Assembly (NCBI RefSeq): GCF_013266735.1
Contig: NZ_JABSNU010000003.1
Location: 496,001-560,000, forward strand
Direction of reading: 5' to 3'
Origin: Pedobacter foliorum
Lineage (GTDB): Bacteria > Bacteroidota > Bacteroidia > Sphingobacteriales > Sphingobacteriaceae
DNA length: 64,000 nt
Part shown: positions 1 to 8,892 of the stretch, one piece after another
How the letters are laid out: every line of letters starts with the position of its first letter
Position numbering within the stretch: position 1 is the stretch's first letter
Program-made: the position numbers and the translations under genes
Notes under the pieces: model-generated
Databases searched by the model: none
Told to the model about the DNA's origin: nothing
The model's input: the letters and a program-made list of their open reading frames with translations, nothing else

Positions 1-31
1 AGTAGTTGCATTATTAGGCTTAGGTGTTTAA
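1..31 (+). CDS. atpE: ATP synthase F0 subunit c, C-terminal end (partial)
   Basis: Only the last nine codons and the stop lie in the window; they read VVALLGLGV, a small hydrophobic tail that fits the end of the second helix of the c-ring subunit. The call rests mainly on position: atpF, atpH, atpA and atpG follow in the standard F-type order on the same strand. The 5' part lies outside the window. Confidence 0.7.
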   Translation, partial: VVALLGLGV

Positions 32-123
32 TAACTCAAACTGAAAAATTTTAGGCGGGTATATAACGATTGGTTATCTACCTGCCTTAATAAAGAAGAA
101 TAAGTTTAAAAGTATTATATAAA

Positions 124-618
124 ATGGAATTAGTAACCCCTACCATAGGATTAGTTTTTTGGACAGCAGTCGCATTTGTTTGCTTATTAATATTGCTTAA
201 GAAATTTGCATGGAAACCCATTCTTGCTGCTATTCATGAACGTGAGCAATCAATTGATGAAGCTTTAAACAAAGCTGAACTTGCAAAACATGAAATGGCT
301 CGTTTAACTGCTCAGAATGAGGAGTTGATGAAAGAAGCTCGTGCAGAACGTGATCATATCTTAAAAGAGGCAAAAGCATTAAAAGATAGCATTGTTCATG
401 AAGCAAAAACACAAGCTCATACTGAAGGCGCTAAATTAATTGAAAAGGCTAAAATTGAAATCGAGAATCAAAAGAAAGCTGCTTTAGCAGAGCTTAAGAG
501 TCAAGTTTCAAGTTTATCTTTAGAAATTGCTGAGCGTGTATTACGTAGTCAGCTTGAAGATAAAGCAAAACAACAGGATTTAGTTGCTAATCTTTTAAAA
601 GATGTTGAATTAAACTAA
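124..618 (+). CDS. atpF: ATP synthase F0 subunit b
   Basis: Forms the peripheral stalk of the F-type ATP synthase, holding the F1 catalytic head to the membrane sector. The 164-residue protein has the family layout: one N-terminal transmembrane helix (about residues 8-26), then a long charged, Ala/Lys/Glu-rich helix (about 30-150) that dimerises as a coiled coil. Length is normal for a single b subunit. It lies 92 bp after atpE and 34 bp before atpH, in the order c-b-delta-alpha-gamma. The ATG at 124 is the only start that keeps the full membrane helix. No internal promoter was evident, so it is probably co-transcribed with the operon. Confidence 0.97.
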   Translation: MELVTPTIGLVFWTAVAFVCLLILLKKFAWKPILAAIHEREQSIDEALNKAELAKHEMARLTAQNEELMKEARAERDHILKEAKALKDSIVHEAKTQAHTEGAKLIEKAKIEIENQKKAALAELKSQVSSLSLEIAERVLRSQLEDKAKQQDLVANLLKDVELN

Positions 619-652
619 TTTATAGTTTGTTTAGCTAGATATACCAAAGAAA

Positions 653-1201
653 ATGTCAGAAAATAAAGCAGCATCGAGATACGCCAAATCACTAATAGAT
701 CTTTCTATTGAGCAAAACGCTTTAGAAGAGATCAAAAATGATATGGTCTTTTTAGAAAAGGTAATTAATGATAATTCTGAATTAGAAGCTATCCTTAAAA
801 ACCCAATAGTTCCCCTAGATAAAAAAGCAGGGATTTTAGAGAACATATTTGGTGCTAAAGTTCATAAGGTTACAACTGCCTTTATGAAATTGCTTGTAAG
901 CAAAGGTCGTTCTTCGATTTTATTTGATACAACAAAATCTTTTATTGCACAATACAATGCAATTAAAGGTATTGTTACAGCAGAGGTAACTTCTGCAGTT
1001 GAACTTACACCTGCAAGCAGAGCTGAAATCATAGCTATTGTTAAAAAGGAAATAGGAGCTAATGAAGTTGTTGTTAAAGAAAAAGTTAATGACAAACTAA
1101 TTGGTGGTTTTATTTTAAAAGTTGGAGATAAACAATTTGATGCAAGTATTTCAAGTGGTTTAAGTAAACTTAAAAAAGAATTTACTCTGGGGATTGTTTA
1201 A
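653..1201 (+). CDS. atpH: ATP synthase F1 subunit delta
   Basis: Links the top of the F1 alpha3beta3 head to the b-subunit stalk. The 182-residue protein has the typical two parts: an N-terminal helical bundle (about 1-105, starting near ASRYAKSL, the family's conserved opening) and a C-terminal alpha/beta part ending in GGFILKVGDKQFDASISSGL, which matches the conserved 'iGGxxlkvgdkvfDaSv' tail. Length is normal. It lies between atpF and atpA, as in most bacterial atp operons. Confidence 0.97.
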   Translation: MSENKAASRYAKSLIDLSIEQNALEEIKNDMVFLEKVINDNSELEAILKNPIVPLDKKAGILENIFGAKVHKVTTAFMKLLVSKGRSSILFDTTKSFIAQYNAIKGIVTAEVTSAVELTPASRAEIIAIVKKEIGANEVVVKEKVNDKLIGGFILKVGDKQFDASISSGLSKLKKEFTLGIV

Positions 1202-1263
1202 TCCTGAGATGATATAACAAGAGATAACATATACTGAATTTACAAAAGAAATAATATAAAATT

Positions 1264-2838
1264 ATGGTAGAGGTAAGACCAGACGAAGTATCGGCAATTA
1301 TCAGGCAACAATTGGCGGGCTTCAAATCAGAAGCAGAACTTGAAGAAGTTGGCACCGTATTGCAGGTGGGTGATGGTATTGCCCGTGTTTATGGTTTAAC
1401 TAAAGTTCAATCGGGCGAATTAGTTGAATTTGAAACCGGCTTGCAAGGTATTGTTTTGAACCTTGAAGAAGATAATGTTGGTGTGGTTCTATTGGGCCCT
1501 TCAGACAAAATCAAAGAAGGTGATACTATTAAACGTACTAAAAAAATTGCCTCTATTAAAGTTGGTGAAGGTATGTTAGGTCGTGTTGTTAACACACTTG
1601 GCGAGCCAATCGACGGTAAAGGTCCTATTTTAGGAGAGACTTATGAAATGCCGATTGAACGTAAAGCACCTGGTGTAATTTATCGTCAGCCGGTAACTGA
1701 GCCTTTACAAACTGGTATTAAAGCTATCGATGGGATGATTCCTATTGGCCGTGGTCAACGTGAGCTTGTTATTGGCGATCGTCAGATTGGTAAAACAGCT
1801 GTATGTATTGATACCATTATCAATCAAAAAGAATTTTATGAAGCAGGTAACCCTGTATTCTGTATATATGTAGCTTGCGGTCAAAAAGCAAGTACTGTAG
1901 CAAACATTGTACGTACTCTTGAAGAGAACGGTGCAATGCCATATACAGTAGTTGTTGCTGCTTCTGCTGCCGAACCTGCTCCATTGCAGTTTTATGCTCC
2001 TTTCTCTGGTGCAGCGATAGGTGAGTTTTTCCGTGATACTGGAAGACCAGCTTTAATTGTTTATGATGATTTATCTAAACAAGCTGTTGCTTACCGTGAG
2101 GTGTCATTGTTATTACGTCGTCCACCGGGTCGTGAGGCTTATCCAGGTGACGTGTTCTATCTTCACAGTCGTTTATTAGAGCGTGCTGCTAAGATCAACT
2201 CAAATGACGAGATCGCACAAGCAATGAACGATTTACCAGAATCATTAAAAGGTATCGTTAAAGGTGGTGGTTCATTAACTGCATTACCTATTATCGAAAC
2301 TCAAGCTGGTGACGTTTCTGCATATATCCCTACTAACGTAATTTCAATTACTGACGGTCAAATCTTCTTAGAAAGTAACTTATTCAACGCAGGTGTTCGT
2401 CCGGCAATCAACGTAGGTATCTCGGTATCACGTGTGGGTGGTAACGCTCAGATCAAGTCGATGAAGAAAGTTGCAGGTACATTAAAATTAGATCAGGCTC
2501 AATACCGTGAGTTAGAGGCTTTCTCTAAATTCGGTTCAGATCTTGATGCTGCTACTAAATCAGTTCTTGATAAAGGTTCTCGTAACGTAGAGATTTTGAA
2601 ACAAGGTCAGTTCTCTCCAATGACTGTTGAGAAACAAGTTGCTATTATTTACATCGGTACTAAAAACTTAATGCGTTCAGTTCCTGTAAATAAAGTAAGA
2701 GAGTTTGAAGCTGAATATTTACAACAATTAGAATTGCGTCATCCAGAAACTTTAAAAGCGTTAAAAGCTGGTAAGTTAGATGATTCAATCACTGGAGTAT
2801 TAGAAACTGTGGCTAAAGAGCTTTCAAGTAAATACTAA
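1264..2838 (+). CDS. atpA: ATP synthase F1 subunit alpha
   Basis: Non-catalytic nucleotide-binding subunit of the F1 head. The 524 residues contain an N-terminal beta-barrel (about 25-95), a central RecA-type nucleotide domain with P-loop GDRQIGKTA near residues 170-178, the signature [14 protein letters not shown], and a C-terminal helical domain. The P-loop reads QIGKT where many species have QTGKT. Codon use is richer in CGT and GGT than in neighbouring genes, as expected for a highly expressed protein. It starts 62 bp after atpH and is followed 26 bp later by atpG. No beta (atpD) or epsilon (atpC) gene follows, so these must lie elsewhere, an arrangement known in Bacteroidota. Confidence 0.99.
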   Translation: MVEVRPDEVSAIIRQQLAGFKSEAELEEVGTVLQVGDGIARVYGLTKVQSGELVEFETGLQGIVLNLEEDNVGVVLLGPSDKIKEGDTIKRTKKIASIKVGEGMLGRVVNTLGEPIDGKGPILGETYEMPIERKAPGVIYRQPVTEPLQTGIKAIDGMIPIGRGQRELVIGDRQIGKTAVCIDTIINQKEFYEAGNPVFCIYVACGQKASTVANIVRTLEENGAMPYTVVVAASAAEPAPLQFYAPFSGAAIGEFFRDTGRPALIVYDDLSKQAVAYREVSLLLRRPPGREAYPGDVFYLHSRLLERAAKINSNDEIAQAMNDLPESLKGIVKGGGSLTALPIIETQAGDVSAYIPTNVISITDGQIFLESNLFNAGVRPAINVGISVSRVGGNAQIKSMKKVAGTLKLDQAQYRELEAFSKFGSDLDAATKSVLDKGSRNVEILKQGQFSPMTVEKQVAIIYIGTKNLMRSVPVNKVREFEAEYLQQLELRHPETLKALKAGKLDDSITGVLETVAKELSSKY

Positions 2839-2864
2839 TAAAGCTGAACTGAAGATAAAGAAGA

Positions 2865-3746
2865 ATGGCTAATTTAAAAGAAGTAAGAATTCGAATAGCA
2901 TCAGTACAATCTACTCAGCAGATTACCAAAGCCATGAAAATGGTTTCGGCTGCTAAGTTGAAGCGTGCAACTAATGCTATCATACAGTTACGTCCCTATG
3001 CTACCAAGCTAAAAGAGATCTTAGGAAATCTTTCTGCAAGTTTAGAAGGATCATCATCACCTTTTATACAAGAGCGTGAGCCTAACAAGGTTTTGATCAT
3101 TGTGGTTTCTTCTAACCGTGGTTTGGCTGGTGCGTTTAATATGAACGTAATTAAAGCTACTAATAATTTAATTGCCGATAAGTATAGCGAACAGTTTAAA
3201 AACGGTAATGTAAGTATAGTTGCTATCGGTAAGAAAGCTCAGGATTTCTACGAAAAACGTAACTACAGCGTAATTGGAAACAATAACGAAGTATATGCTG
3301 ATCTTACTTTCGAAAATGTAACCAAAATCACTGATACTATCATGGCAGGCTTTGCTAAAGGCGATTATGATAGAGTTGAATTGGTATACAACAGATTTAA
3401 AAATGCTGCTGTTCAAATTTTAACAACAGAACAACTAATTCCATTAACTAACGGGCAGGATGCTGCAGAAGAGAAATCTTCTAATGTAGACTATATTTTA
3501 GAGCCTTCTCAGGAGGAAATAGTTGAGCAGTTAATACCTAAGTCAATTAAGATTCAATTGTACAAAGCTGTATTGGATTCTCATGCTTCAGAGCATGGTG
3601 CCCGTATGACATCAATGGATAAAGCAACTGAAAATGCCGGTGACTTATTGAAAGCTTTAAAACTTTCATACAACCAGGCTCGTCAGGCTGCAATTACCAC
3701 AGAGCTTACAGAGATTGTAAGTGGTGCAGCTGCTTTGAACGGATAG
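2865..3746 (+). CDS. atpG: ATP synthase F1 subunit gamma
   Basis: Central rotating shaft of the F1 motor. The N-terminal segment with RIRIASVQSTQQITKAMKMV and the C-terminal segment SEHGARMTSMDKATENAGDL are the two conserved helices that form the coiled-coil axle; between them (about 70-220) is the Rossmann-like domain with SSNRGLAGAFN. At 293 residues it is of normal length. It is the last atp gene of this operon in the window. Confidence 0.98.
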   Translation: MANLKEVRIRIASVQSTQQITKAMKMVSAAKLKRATNAIIQLRPYATKLKEILGNLSASLEGSSSPFIQEREPNKVLIIVVSSNRGLAGAFNMNVIKATNNLIADKYSEQFKNGNVSIVAIGKKAQDFYEKRNYSVIGNNNEVYADLTFENVTKITDTIMAGFAKGDYDRVELVYNRFKNAAVQILTTEQLIPLTNGQDAAEEKSSNVDYILEPSQEEIVEQLIPKSIKIQLYKAVLDSHASEHGARMTSMDKATENAGDLLKALKLSYNQARQAAITTELTEIVSGAAALNG

Positions 3747-3800
3747 AATTGAGTGATATAAAAAGATCAGCGTAATATGCTGTATTAGTTTAAAAAATAT

Positions 3801-3808
3801 TATTTTTG
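3801..3808 (+). promoter_or_regulatory. Bacteroidota -7 promoter element
   Basis: TATTTTTG matches TAnnTTTG exactly and lies 22 bp before the ATG at 3831, separating the small membrane protein from the atp operon. I see no convincing -33 TTTG partner. Confidence 0.5.
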
Positions 3809-3830
3809 CGCAGTAAATAAAAACAGTAGA

Positions 3831-4046
3831 ATGGAACAGACACCAAAGCACAATACAGAAAGCATGAAAAGGGCTAATGATACATCAATTTATAAATTGA
3901 TAACCATTGGGGTTTTAGTTGGTATTTTAGGCGTTTTTTTACGCTTTGCTGGTGACTCTACCACACTTTCTATTATCTCTTGGGCAATCTTGGGTGTAGG
4001 AGCTGTAATCGCTTGTAAAGGCGTATTTAAAATATTAGACGCATAG
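3831..4046 (+). CDS. Small two-helix inner-membrane protein, unknown function
   Basis: I do not recognise a named family. The 71 residues hold a charged N-terminus of about 22 residues, a first membrane helix (about 23-42) and a second (about 47-66) rich in Gly, Ile and Val. It has its own TAnnTTTG promoter element upstream and a strong terminator immediately downstream, so it looks like a single-gene transcript. Small two-helix proteins of this type are common next to housekeeping genes in Sphingobacteriaceae; no function can be assigned. Confidence 0.75.
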   Translation: MEQTPKHNTESMKRANDTSIYKLITIGVLVGILGVFLRFAGDSTTLSIISWAILGVGAVIACKGVFKILDA

Positions 4047-4069
4047 TATTTAAAACATAAATTTTTAGG

Positions 4070-4108
4070 AACGTCCTCATTAGCAATGGCTAGTGAGGAC
4101 GTTTTTTT
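4070..4108 (+). terminator. Intrinsic terminator
   Basis: AACGTCCTCA (4070-4079) pairs perfectly with TGAGGACGTT (4094-4103), with TAGC/GCTA continuing the stem inside. It is followed by a run of seven T (4102-4108) and ends the 3831 gene's transcript. Confidence 0.9.
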
Positions 4109-4212
4109 GTAACATTTATATAGATTAAAGTATTAAGGGTCTTATTTGAAGGAATTTTAAGGTTACCTAATTTCATATTTTGTATTAAGAAGAAACGTCA
4201 ACTATTAATACT

Positions 4213-5064
4213 ATGAAAAAATATTTAATTTATTGTGTATTCACAATAGCTTTGTTTTCTTGTAATGCAAATAAAGAATCAAAAATGGATAATTCAGATT
4301 CAACTTCTGCAAATATCGAAACAACGGATTCACTTTTAAGTGAAAAAATTATCAAGACGGCAGATATGCGTTTCCGGGTTAAGGATGTGCAGAATACGAA
4401 AGAGAAATTAAGCTCGGCTATCAAAGCAGAAGGAGGAACTGTTGCAGAGTTTACTGTGCAAAGCAATATTCAGCAAACTGAAAAGGTAAAGTATTCGGCC
4501 GACTCATTATTGGAACTTACTTCTTATCGGACTGAAGGATTAATAATAGCAAAAGTTCCTTCAGAAAAGCTGGATGAGTTTACAAATAAAGTGGCGAAGA
4601 TGGCTGTATTTATTGACCAGCAATCACTGAAAATGGATGATCAGAGTATTGTTTATCTGAGTAATAAACTAAAGAATCAGAATAGAGTTGAGGCCGTGGA
4701 TCAGCTTAATAAGCATGCCAATAAGAAAAGTAATAATGTTGAAACCTCCCTATCTCTTAAAGATGATTACGTAGATAAAAAGATTGAAAATCTGATGATC
4801 GATAGCAAGGTTCAGTATAGCACAATTACACTTAATTTTTATCAGGACAATACAGTTAAGAGCATTCTAGTTGGAAATGATGATTTGTATAGTTACCGCC
4901 CAAACTTTTTTACCAGATTAGGATTAAGCTTTCAGAACGGATGGTATATTTTTAAAGAATTTATACTCGTTGCGATGAACTTATGGGTATGGATATTAAT
5001 TGGAGTAGCCGCATACTTCAGCTTTAAATACTATCGAAAAAGAAAAGTAGCAAGCGCCAATTAA
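4213..5064 (+). CDS. DUF4349 family lipoprotein
   Basis: Predicted membrane-anchored lipoprotein of unknown function. The N-terminus (MKKYLIYCVFTIALFSC) is a lipoprotein signal with a lipobox cysteine at residue 17. The body has the DUF4349 pattern: an early 'iIktAdmrfrVkDv' strand, a coiled-coil-prone helical insert (about 155-185), a 'YSTITLNFYQ' strand, then one C-terminal transmembrane helix (about 255-275) with a basic cytoplasmic tail. Length (283) is usual. Its 3' end forms part of a terminator shared with convergent ruvC. Confidence 0.85.
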   Translation: MKKYLIYCVFTIALFSCNANKESKMDNSDSTSANIETTDSLLSEKIIKTADMRFRVKDVQNTKEKLSSAIKAEGGTVAEFTVQSNIQQTEKVKYSADSLLELTSYRTEGLIIAKVPSEKLDEFTNKVAKMAVFIDQQSLKMDDQSIVYLSNKLKNQNRVEAVDQLNKHANKKSNNVETSLSLKDDYVDKKIENLMIDSKVQYSTITLNFYQDNTVKSILVGNDDLYSYRPNFFTRLGLSFQNGWYIFKEFILVAMNLWVWILIGVAAYFSFKYYRKRKVASAN

Positions 5065-5088
5065 GTTACTGCTTAAGGCGCTTTTTAT
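5052..5088. terminator. Bidirectional terminator built from two overlapping gene ends
   Basis: AAGCGCC (5052-5058) pairs with GGCGCTT (5077-5083), and TTAAG/CTTAA extends the stem inside. The left arm contains the last codons of the 4213 gene and the right arm the last codons of ruvC; both stop codons lie in the stem or loop. A T run (5082-5086) follows on the + strand. Confidence 0.7.
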
Positions 5089-5632
5089 TGTCTTTAGCAA
5101 ACGCTTCCCAGCCGGAGTAGGATTTACCTGCTCCGCTGGTGCTTACCTTCTGAAATGAATGGCAAACAGCAACAGCTAGTCCATCGGTAGCATCCAGAAA
5201 TTCGGGTGTTTCCTTAAAATTTAACAATCGTTGCAGCATGGCAGCTACTTGTTCTTTGCTGGCATTTCCGCTTCCTGTTATAGACTGCTTAACTTTTCGA
5301 GGTGCATATTCTGTGATCGGAATATTTCTGGACAGGGCCGCTGCCATTGCTACACCTTGCGCACGACCTAATTTTAGCATCACCTGAATGTTTTTCCCAT
5401 AAAAAGGAGCTTCAAGTGCCAGAAAATCGGGTTTAAATTCATCCAAAAGTGTTACTGTCTTTTCAAAAATACGCTGAAGCTTCAAAAAGTGGTCGTCCAT
5501 ATGATCCATCCTCACTATCCCCATGGTAACTAATTCAATTTTACTTCCCTTCTCCAGTACTACTCCGTAGCCCATTATTGAAGTTCCCGGGTCTATACCC
5601 ATAATCACCCTTTCCTTTTTTTCAGCCAACAT
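5066..5632 (-). CDS. ruvC: Crossover junction endodeoxyribonuclease RuvC
   Basis: Resolves Holliday junctions by symmetric cleavage together with RuvAB during recombinational repair. The four acidic active-site residues of the RNase H fold are present: Asp14 in MGIDPGTS, Glu74 in LALEAPF, and Asp147 and Asp150 in LDATDGLAVA. Length (188) is normal. The ATG at 5632 is preceded by TAATATTG, one mismatch from the -7 consensus, only a few bases before the start, suggesting a very short leader. It is convergent with the DUF4349 gene, whose stop is 1 bp away. Confidence 0.97.
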   Translation of the reverse strand: MLAEKKERVIMGIDPGTSIMGYGVVLEKGSKIELVTMGIVRMDHMDDHFLKLQRIFEKTVTLLDEFKPDFLALEAPFYGKNIQVMLKLGRAQGVAMAAALSRNIPITEYAPRKVKQSITGSGNASKEQVAAMLQRLLNFKETPEFLDATDGLAVAVCHSFQKVSTSGAGKSYSGWEAFAKDNKKRLKQ

Positions 5633-5651
5633 AAAACAATATTAAGCATAT

Positions 5652-6653
5652 TTGCAGATAGTAAATGCAAAAAAGTTGACATCGCAGTACAAAAAACTAC
5701 TTTCTTACTTCATAAAAACAGCAATTGTTGTATTTGCCTTTTGGATCATTTATAACAAACTGTCAGATAATGAGAATTTAAGCTCATTTAGAAGCCTGTT
5801 ACAACAAATTCCTCAGTCAGAAATCATTTTGGTTATGACTACGGTTGTTGTACTCATGTTTTTGAACTGGGGTCTGGAGGCTTTAAAATGGAGAAGGTTA
5901 ATTTCAGGAATAGAGAAAATTAGTGTCTGGAGATCTATTGAGTCCGTATTTTGTGGTTTAACCTGGGCAGTTTTTACACCTAATAGAATTGGGGAATACG
6001 GTGGCCGGGTTTTCTTTTTATCGCCCAAAAGAAGGATTGTGGGGGTGGTGGCCATGGCAGTCGGGAATATTGGCCAAATGGTGCTTACCAATGTATTCGG
6101 TGCCATTGCATTATGCTTATTCATTTACAAATTTGTCAATATAGATTATCGTTTGTTTTATGCACTGGTAATCCTTTCTACAATGTTTTGCTCGTTTTTT
6201 ATCATTTTCTATTTCAATATAAAATGGCTAAACGGCATTTTGGTTTCCATGCGTTTTACACGTAAATACAAAAAGTTCTATAGTATTCTTGCACGTTATC
6301 AGAAAAAGGAATTATTAAATATACTTTTGTTTTGTTTGGCAAGATATGTTGTGTTTAGTACGCAATATTTTATCCTTTTTTATTGGCTGATACCAGAATT
6401 ACATTATTTGGATATTTTGATGATGGTAAGTATTCTGTTTTTTGTTCAATCTACTTTACCTTCTCTTGATCTTTTTGATATTGGCGTTAGGAGTGTTACT
6501 GCATCGTACTTCTTTAGTTCAATAACAGATCAGAATGTTGCAGTTATAGCATGTACAGCTAGTATCTGGTTAATAAATATTATAATTCCTGCTATATTAG
6601 GCACTTATTTCGTTTTTAAACTTAATTTCTTTGGAAATATTCAGCGCAGTTAG
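5652..6653 (+). CDS. Lysylphosphatidylglycerol synthase/flippase-type (UPF0104) membrane protein
   Basis: A polytopic inner-membrane protein of about 333 residues with roughly eight hydrophobic helices and the family motif 'NRIGEYGGRVFFL' (about residues 110-122), which is typical of the transmembrane domain found in MprF and stand-alone homologues. No catalytic aminoacyl-transfer domain is attached, so a lipid or glycolipid transport role is more likely than synthesis. No ATG occurs before about residue 60. TTG codons at 5652 and 5674 are the candidates, and a near-consensus CATATTTG at 5647-5654 favours 5674. The 3' end overlaps the next glycosyltransferase by 23 bp, implying translational coupling. 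Confidence 0.8.
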   Translation: MQIVNAKKLTSQYKKLLSYFIKTAIVVFAFWIIYNKLSDNENLSSFRSLLQQIPQSEIILVMTTVVVLMFLNWGLEALKWRRLISGIEKISVWRSIESVFCGLTWAVFTPNRIGEYGGRVFFLSPKRRIVGVVAMAVGNIGQMVLTNVFGAIALCLFIYKFVNIDYRLFYALVILSTMFCSFFIIFYFNIKWLNGILVSMRFTRKYKKFYSILARYQKKELLNILLFCLARYVVFSTQYFILFYWLIPELHYLDILMMVSILFFVQSTLPSLDLFDIGVRSVTASYFFSSITDQNVAVIACTASIWLINIIIPAILGTYFVFKLNFFGNIQRS

Positions 6654-7767
6654 TTACCTCTCCTCTTTTTTGACCATTTTATATGTAATAGTGGTTATTG
6701 CGTTCATAAAAGGATGGCACAGTCTAGTGTATTTTAAGACTTCGGAAAGTGAAGGGAAAACTAAAGTATCTATTTTGGTGGCTGCACGTAATGAAGAAAC
6801 AAATATTTCTAAAACAATAGAAGATCTGCTTGAACAAAATTATAGTAAAGCCCTTACAGAAATCATCTTTATAGATGATCATTCGACAGACAACACTGCT
6901 GGAATTATAGGGTCGTATGCAAATAGAGGCATTAAGCTAATTTGCCTTAATGAAGATCAACCATTAAATTCTTATAAAAAGAAGGCAATACAAACTGCGA
7001 TAGGACAGTCAAGTGGTACTTTAATAATTACTACAGATGCAGATTGTAGAATGGGGCCCGAATGGTTAAAAACGGTTGTCCAGTTTTATGAAGCGGGAGA
7101 TTATAAAATGATTTCTTCGCCGGTTGCTTATTTTCAGGAGAGAAGTTTCTTTGAGCGTGCTCAATCACTGGAGTTCCTTTACTTGATAGGTTTAGGTGCA
7201 TCAACAATAGGAAATAAACAGCCTTCTACTTGTAATGGAGCCAATCTGGCTTATGAAAAGGAAGCTTTTTATGAAGTTGGTGGCTTTAAGGGGATTGATG
7301 ATCTGGCTTCGGGCGATGATGAGTTGCTTTTGCATAAAATAGCAGCCCGATATAGTAATAACATTGGATTTTTAAAAAACAGGAATGCCATTGTTTACAC
7401 TCATGCCAAATCCACTTTAAAGGAATTTATTCAGCAGAGGAAACGCTGGGCTTCGAAAAGTACGAGGTATAAAAACAAATCTATTATAGTTTTAGGTGTT
7501 TGCATTTGGCTGTTTAACCTAAGTGTACTGATGAACCTTGGTGTTGGTTTGTTTATAGGGTTCTATTTTAAACTTGCCATCTTTCAGATATTAGCAAAAA
7601 TTATAGTCGAATTCTTATTTTTATATGACGTGACTGGTTTTGCAAAACGACGAAAATTATTGGTTCTACTACCGGTTCTGAACATATTGCATATGGTTTA
7701 TATCGTTTACATTGGTATTGCCGGGAACTCCGGGAAATATAACTGGAAAGGAAGAATGGTAAAATAG
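6631..7767 (+). CDS. Family 2 glycosyltransferase, membrane-bound
   Basis: Predicted processive or polyprenyl-type GT2. An N-terminal hydrophobic helix (about 5-25) precedes the GT-A domain with VSILVAARNEE, the nucleotide-sugar motif FIDDHSTDNT, the DxD-type TTDADCRM, and the acceptor-site QRKRW near residue 270. Two or three C-terminal membrane helices follow (about 287-370). The start is a TTG inside the end of the upstream membrane-protein gene. Together with that protein and the GT4 at 9523 it suggests envelope glycan or glycolipid synthesis; substrate unknown. Confidence 0.88.
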   Translation: MEIFSAVSYLSSFLTILYVIVVIAFIKGWHSLVYFKTSESEGKTKVSILVAARNEETNISKTIEDLLEQNYSKALTEIIFIDDHSTDNTAGIIGSYANRGIKLICLNEDQPLNSYKKKAIQTAIGQSSGTLIITTDADCRMGPEWLKTVVQFYEAGDYKMISSPVAYFQERSFFERAQSLEFLYLIGLGASTIGNKQPSTCNGANLAYEKEAFYEVGGFKGIDDLASGDDELLLHKIAARYSNNIGFLKNRNAIVYTHAKSTLKEFIQQRKRWASKSTRYKNKSIIVLGVCIWLFNLSVLMNLGVGLFIGFYFKLAIFQILAKIIVEFLFLYDVTGFAKRRKLLVLLPVLNILHMVYIVYIGIAGNSGKYNWKGRMVK

Positions 7768-8858
7768 TGGAAATAAGCAATAGCCCTTCAAGAAAAGTCT
7801 GGAGACGGTTTAGGAAAAATAAACTGGCTTTGGGAGGGTTATTATTTATCATCATGCTTATCCTTATGGGTATTCTGGGTTATGCAATTACTCCTGATCA
7901 GACCCCGAATGCCAATACCATGCATCTTCAACTTACCAATAAGAAACCGGGAAGATCTTTTGATTTTTTAATCATCAGCAGAAGTAAAAACATTAGGCAG
8001 GTTAACTTTTTTGAGAAGATGCTCTATGGTCAGGAGGCCGATTTTAAAAGTATACCTATTACTTCTTATCGTGAATATCAGGGGAAGGTTTATGCAAGGG
8101 CATATATTGGTGATGATGAACAGGCTGAGGAGACAAGCTTCCCTTTGCTTAAAGGGAGTAATCATTACAACCAAACCTTTTGGTTGGGTACAGATGTTTA
8201 TGGACGTGACCTCCTAAGTAGGCTTATTCTTGGAATTCGTGTTTCTTTATCTGTTGGACTAATGGCCGTCCTCATTTCTCTTTTTATTGGGGTTAGTTTA
8301 GGCGCATTGGCTGGCTATTTTGGGGGTAAAACTGATGTGGCTATTAGCTGGTTTATGAATGTAATTTGGTCGTTGCCATCCTTGCTGCTCGTTATTGCAA
8401 TTTCCTTTGCGCTTGGTAAAGGCTTCTGGCAAATATTTATTGCTGTCGGCTTATCTACCTGGGTTGATGTAGCCCGTTTGGTTCGCGGACAAGTATTGGC
8501 ACTAAAAGAAGTGGAGTTTGTAGAAGCCTCAAAAGCACTTGGGTACTCTTCTCCAAGAATCATCATAAAACATATCTTGCCAAACATTGCTGGTCCAATA
8601 TTGGTTGTTGCTTCAGCAAATTTTGCTTCGGCAATACTTTTGGAATCAGGGTTGAGCTTTTTAGGCTTTGGGGCCCAACCACCAATGGCAAGTTGGGGTG
8701 GTATGATTAAGGAGCATTATGGATACATAATTATGGATGCGGCATATCTAGCCATTTTGCCCGGACTTGCAATTATGCTTACCGTATATGCATTTAATTT
8801 ATTGGCAATAGGATTACGGGATGCATTTGATGTCAAGTCACAAAATATCTCCGTGTAG
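7767..8858 (+). CDS. ABC transporter permease, OppC/DppC type
   Basis: Inner-membrane subunit of a peptide-type ABC importer. An N-terminal OppC-like segment (RRFRKNKLALGGLL) and first helix are followed by a periplasmic stretch of about 100 residues, then GTDVYGRDLLSRL, the classic junction into the five-helix permease domain. The EAA loop is EVEFVEASKALGYSSPRIIIKHILPN. The extended periplasmic loop is longer than in proteobacterial OppC. Start is GTG, overlapping the TAG of the upstream gene by one base. No ATPase, OppB or binding-protein gene is adjacent, so partners must be encoded elsewhere. Confidence 0.9.
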   Translation: MEISNSPSRKVWRRFRKNKLALGGLLFIIMLILMGILGYAITPDQTPNANTMHLQLTNKKPGRSFDFLIISRSKNIRQVNFFEKMLYGQEADFKSIPITSYREYQGKVYARAYIGDDEQAEETSFPLLKGSNHYNQTFWLGTDVYGRDLLSRLILGIRVSLSVGLMAVLISLFIGVSLGALAGYFGGKTDVAISWFMNVIWSLPSLLLVIAISFALGKGFWQIFIAVGLSTWVDVARLVRGQVLALKEVEFVEASKALGYSSPRIIIKHILPNIAGPILVVASANFASAILLESGLSFLGFGAQPPMASWGGMIKEHYGYIIMDAAYLAILPGLAIMLTVYAFNLLAIGLRDAFDVKSQNISV

Positions 8859-8877
8859 CTGCACCTTTTAAATTTAC

Positions 8878-8885
8878 TAACTTTG
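8878..8885 (+). promoter_or_regulatory. -7 promoter element of rnhB
   Basis: TAACTTTG fits TAnnTTTG exactly. Only seven bases separate it from the ATG at 8893, so the transcript would start at or next to the start codon. Confidence 0.6.
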
Positions 8886-8892
8886 TTGTAAT

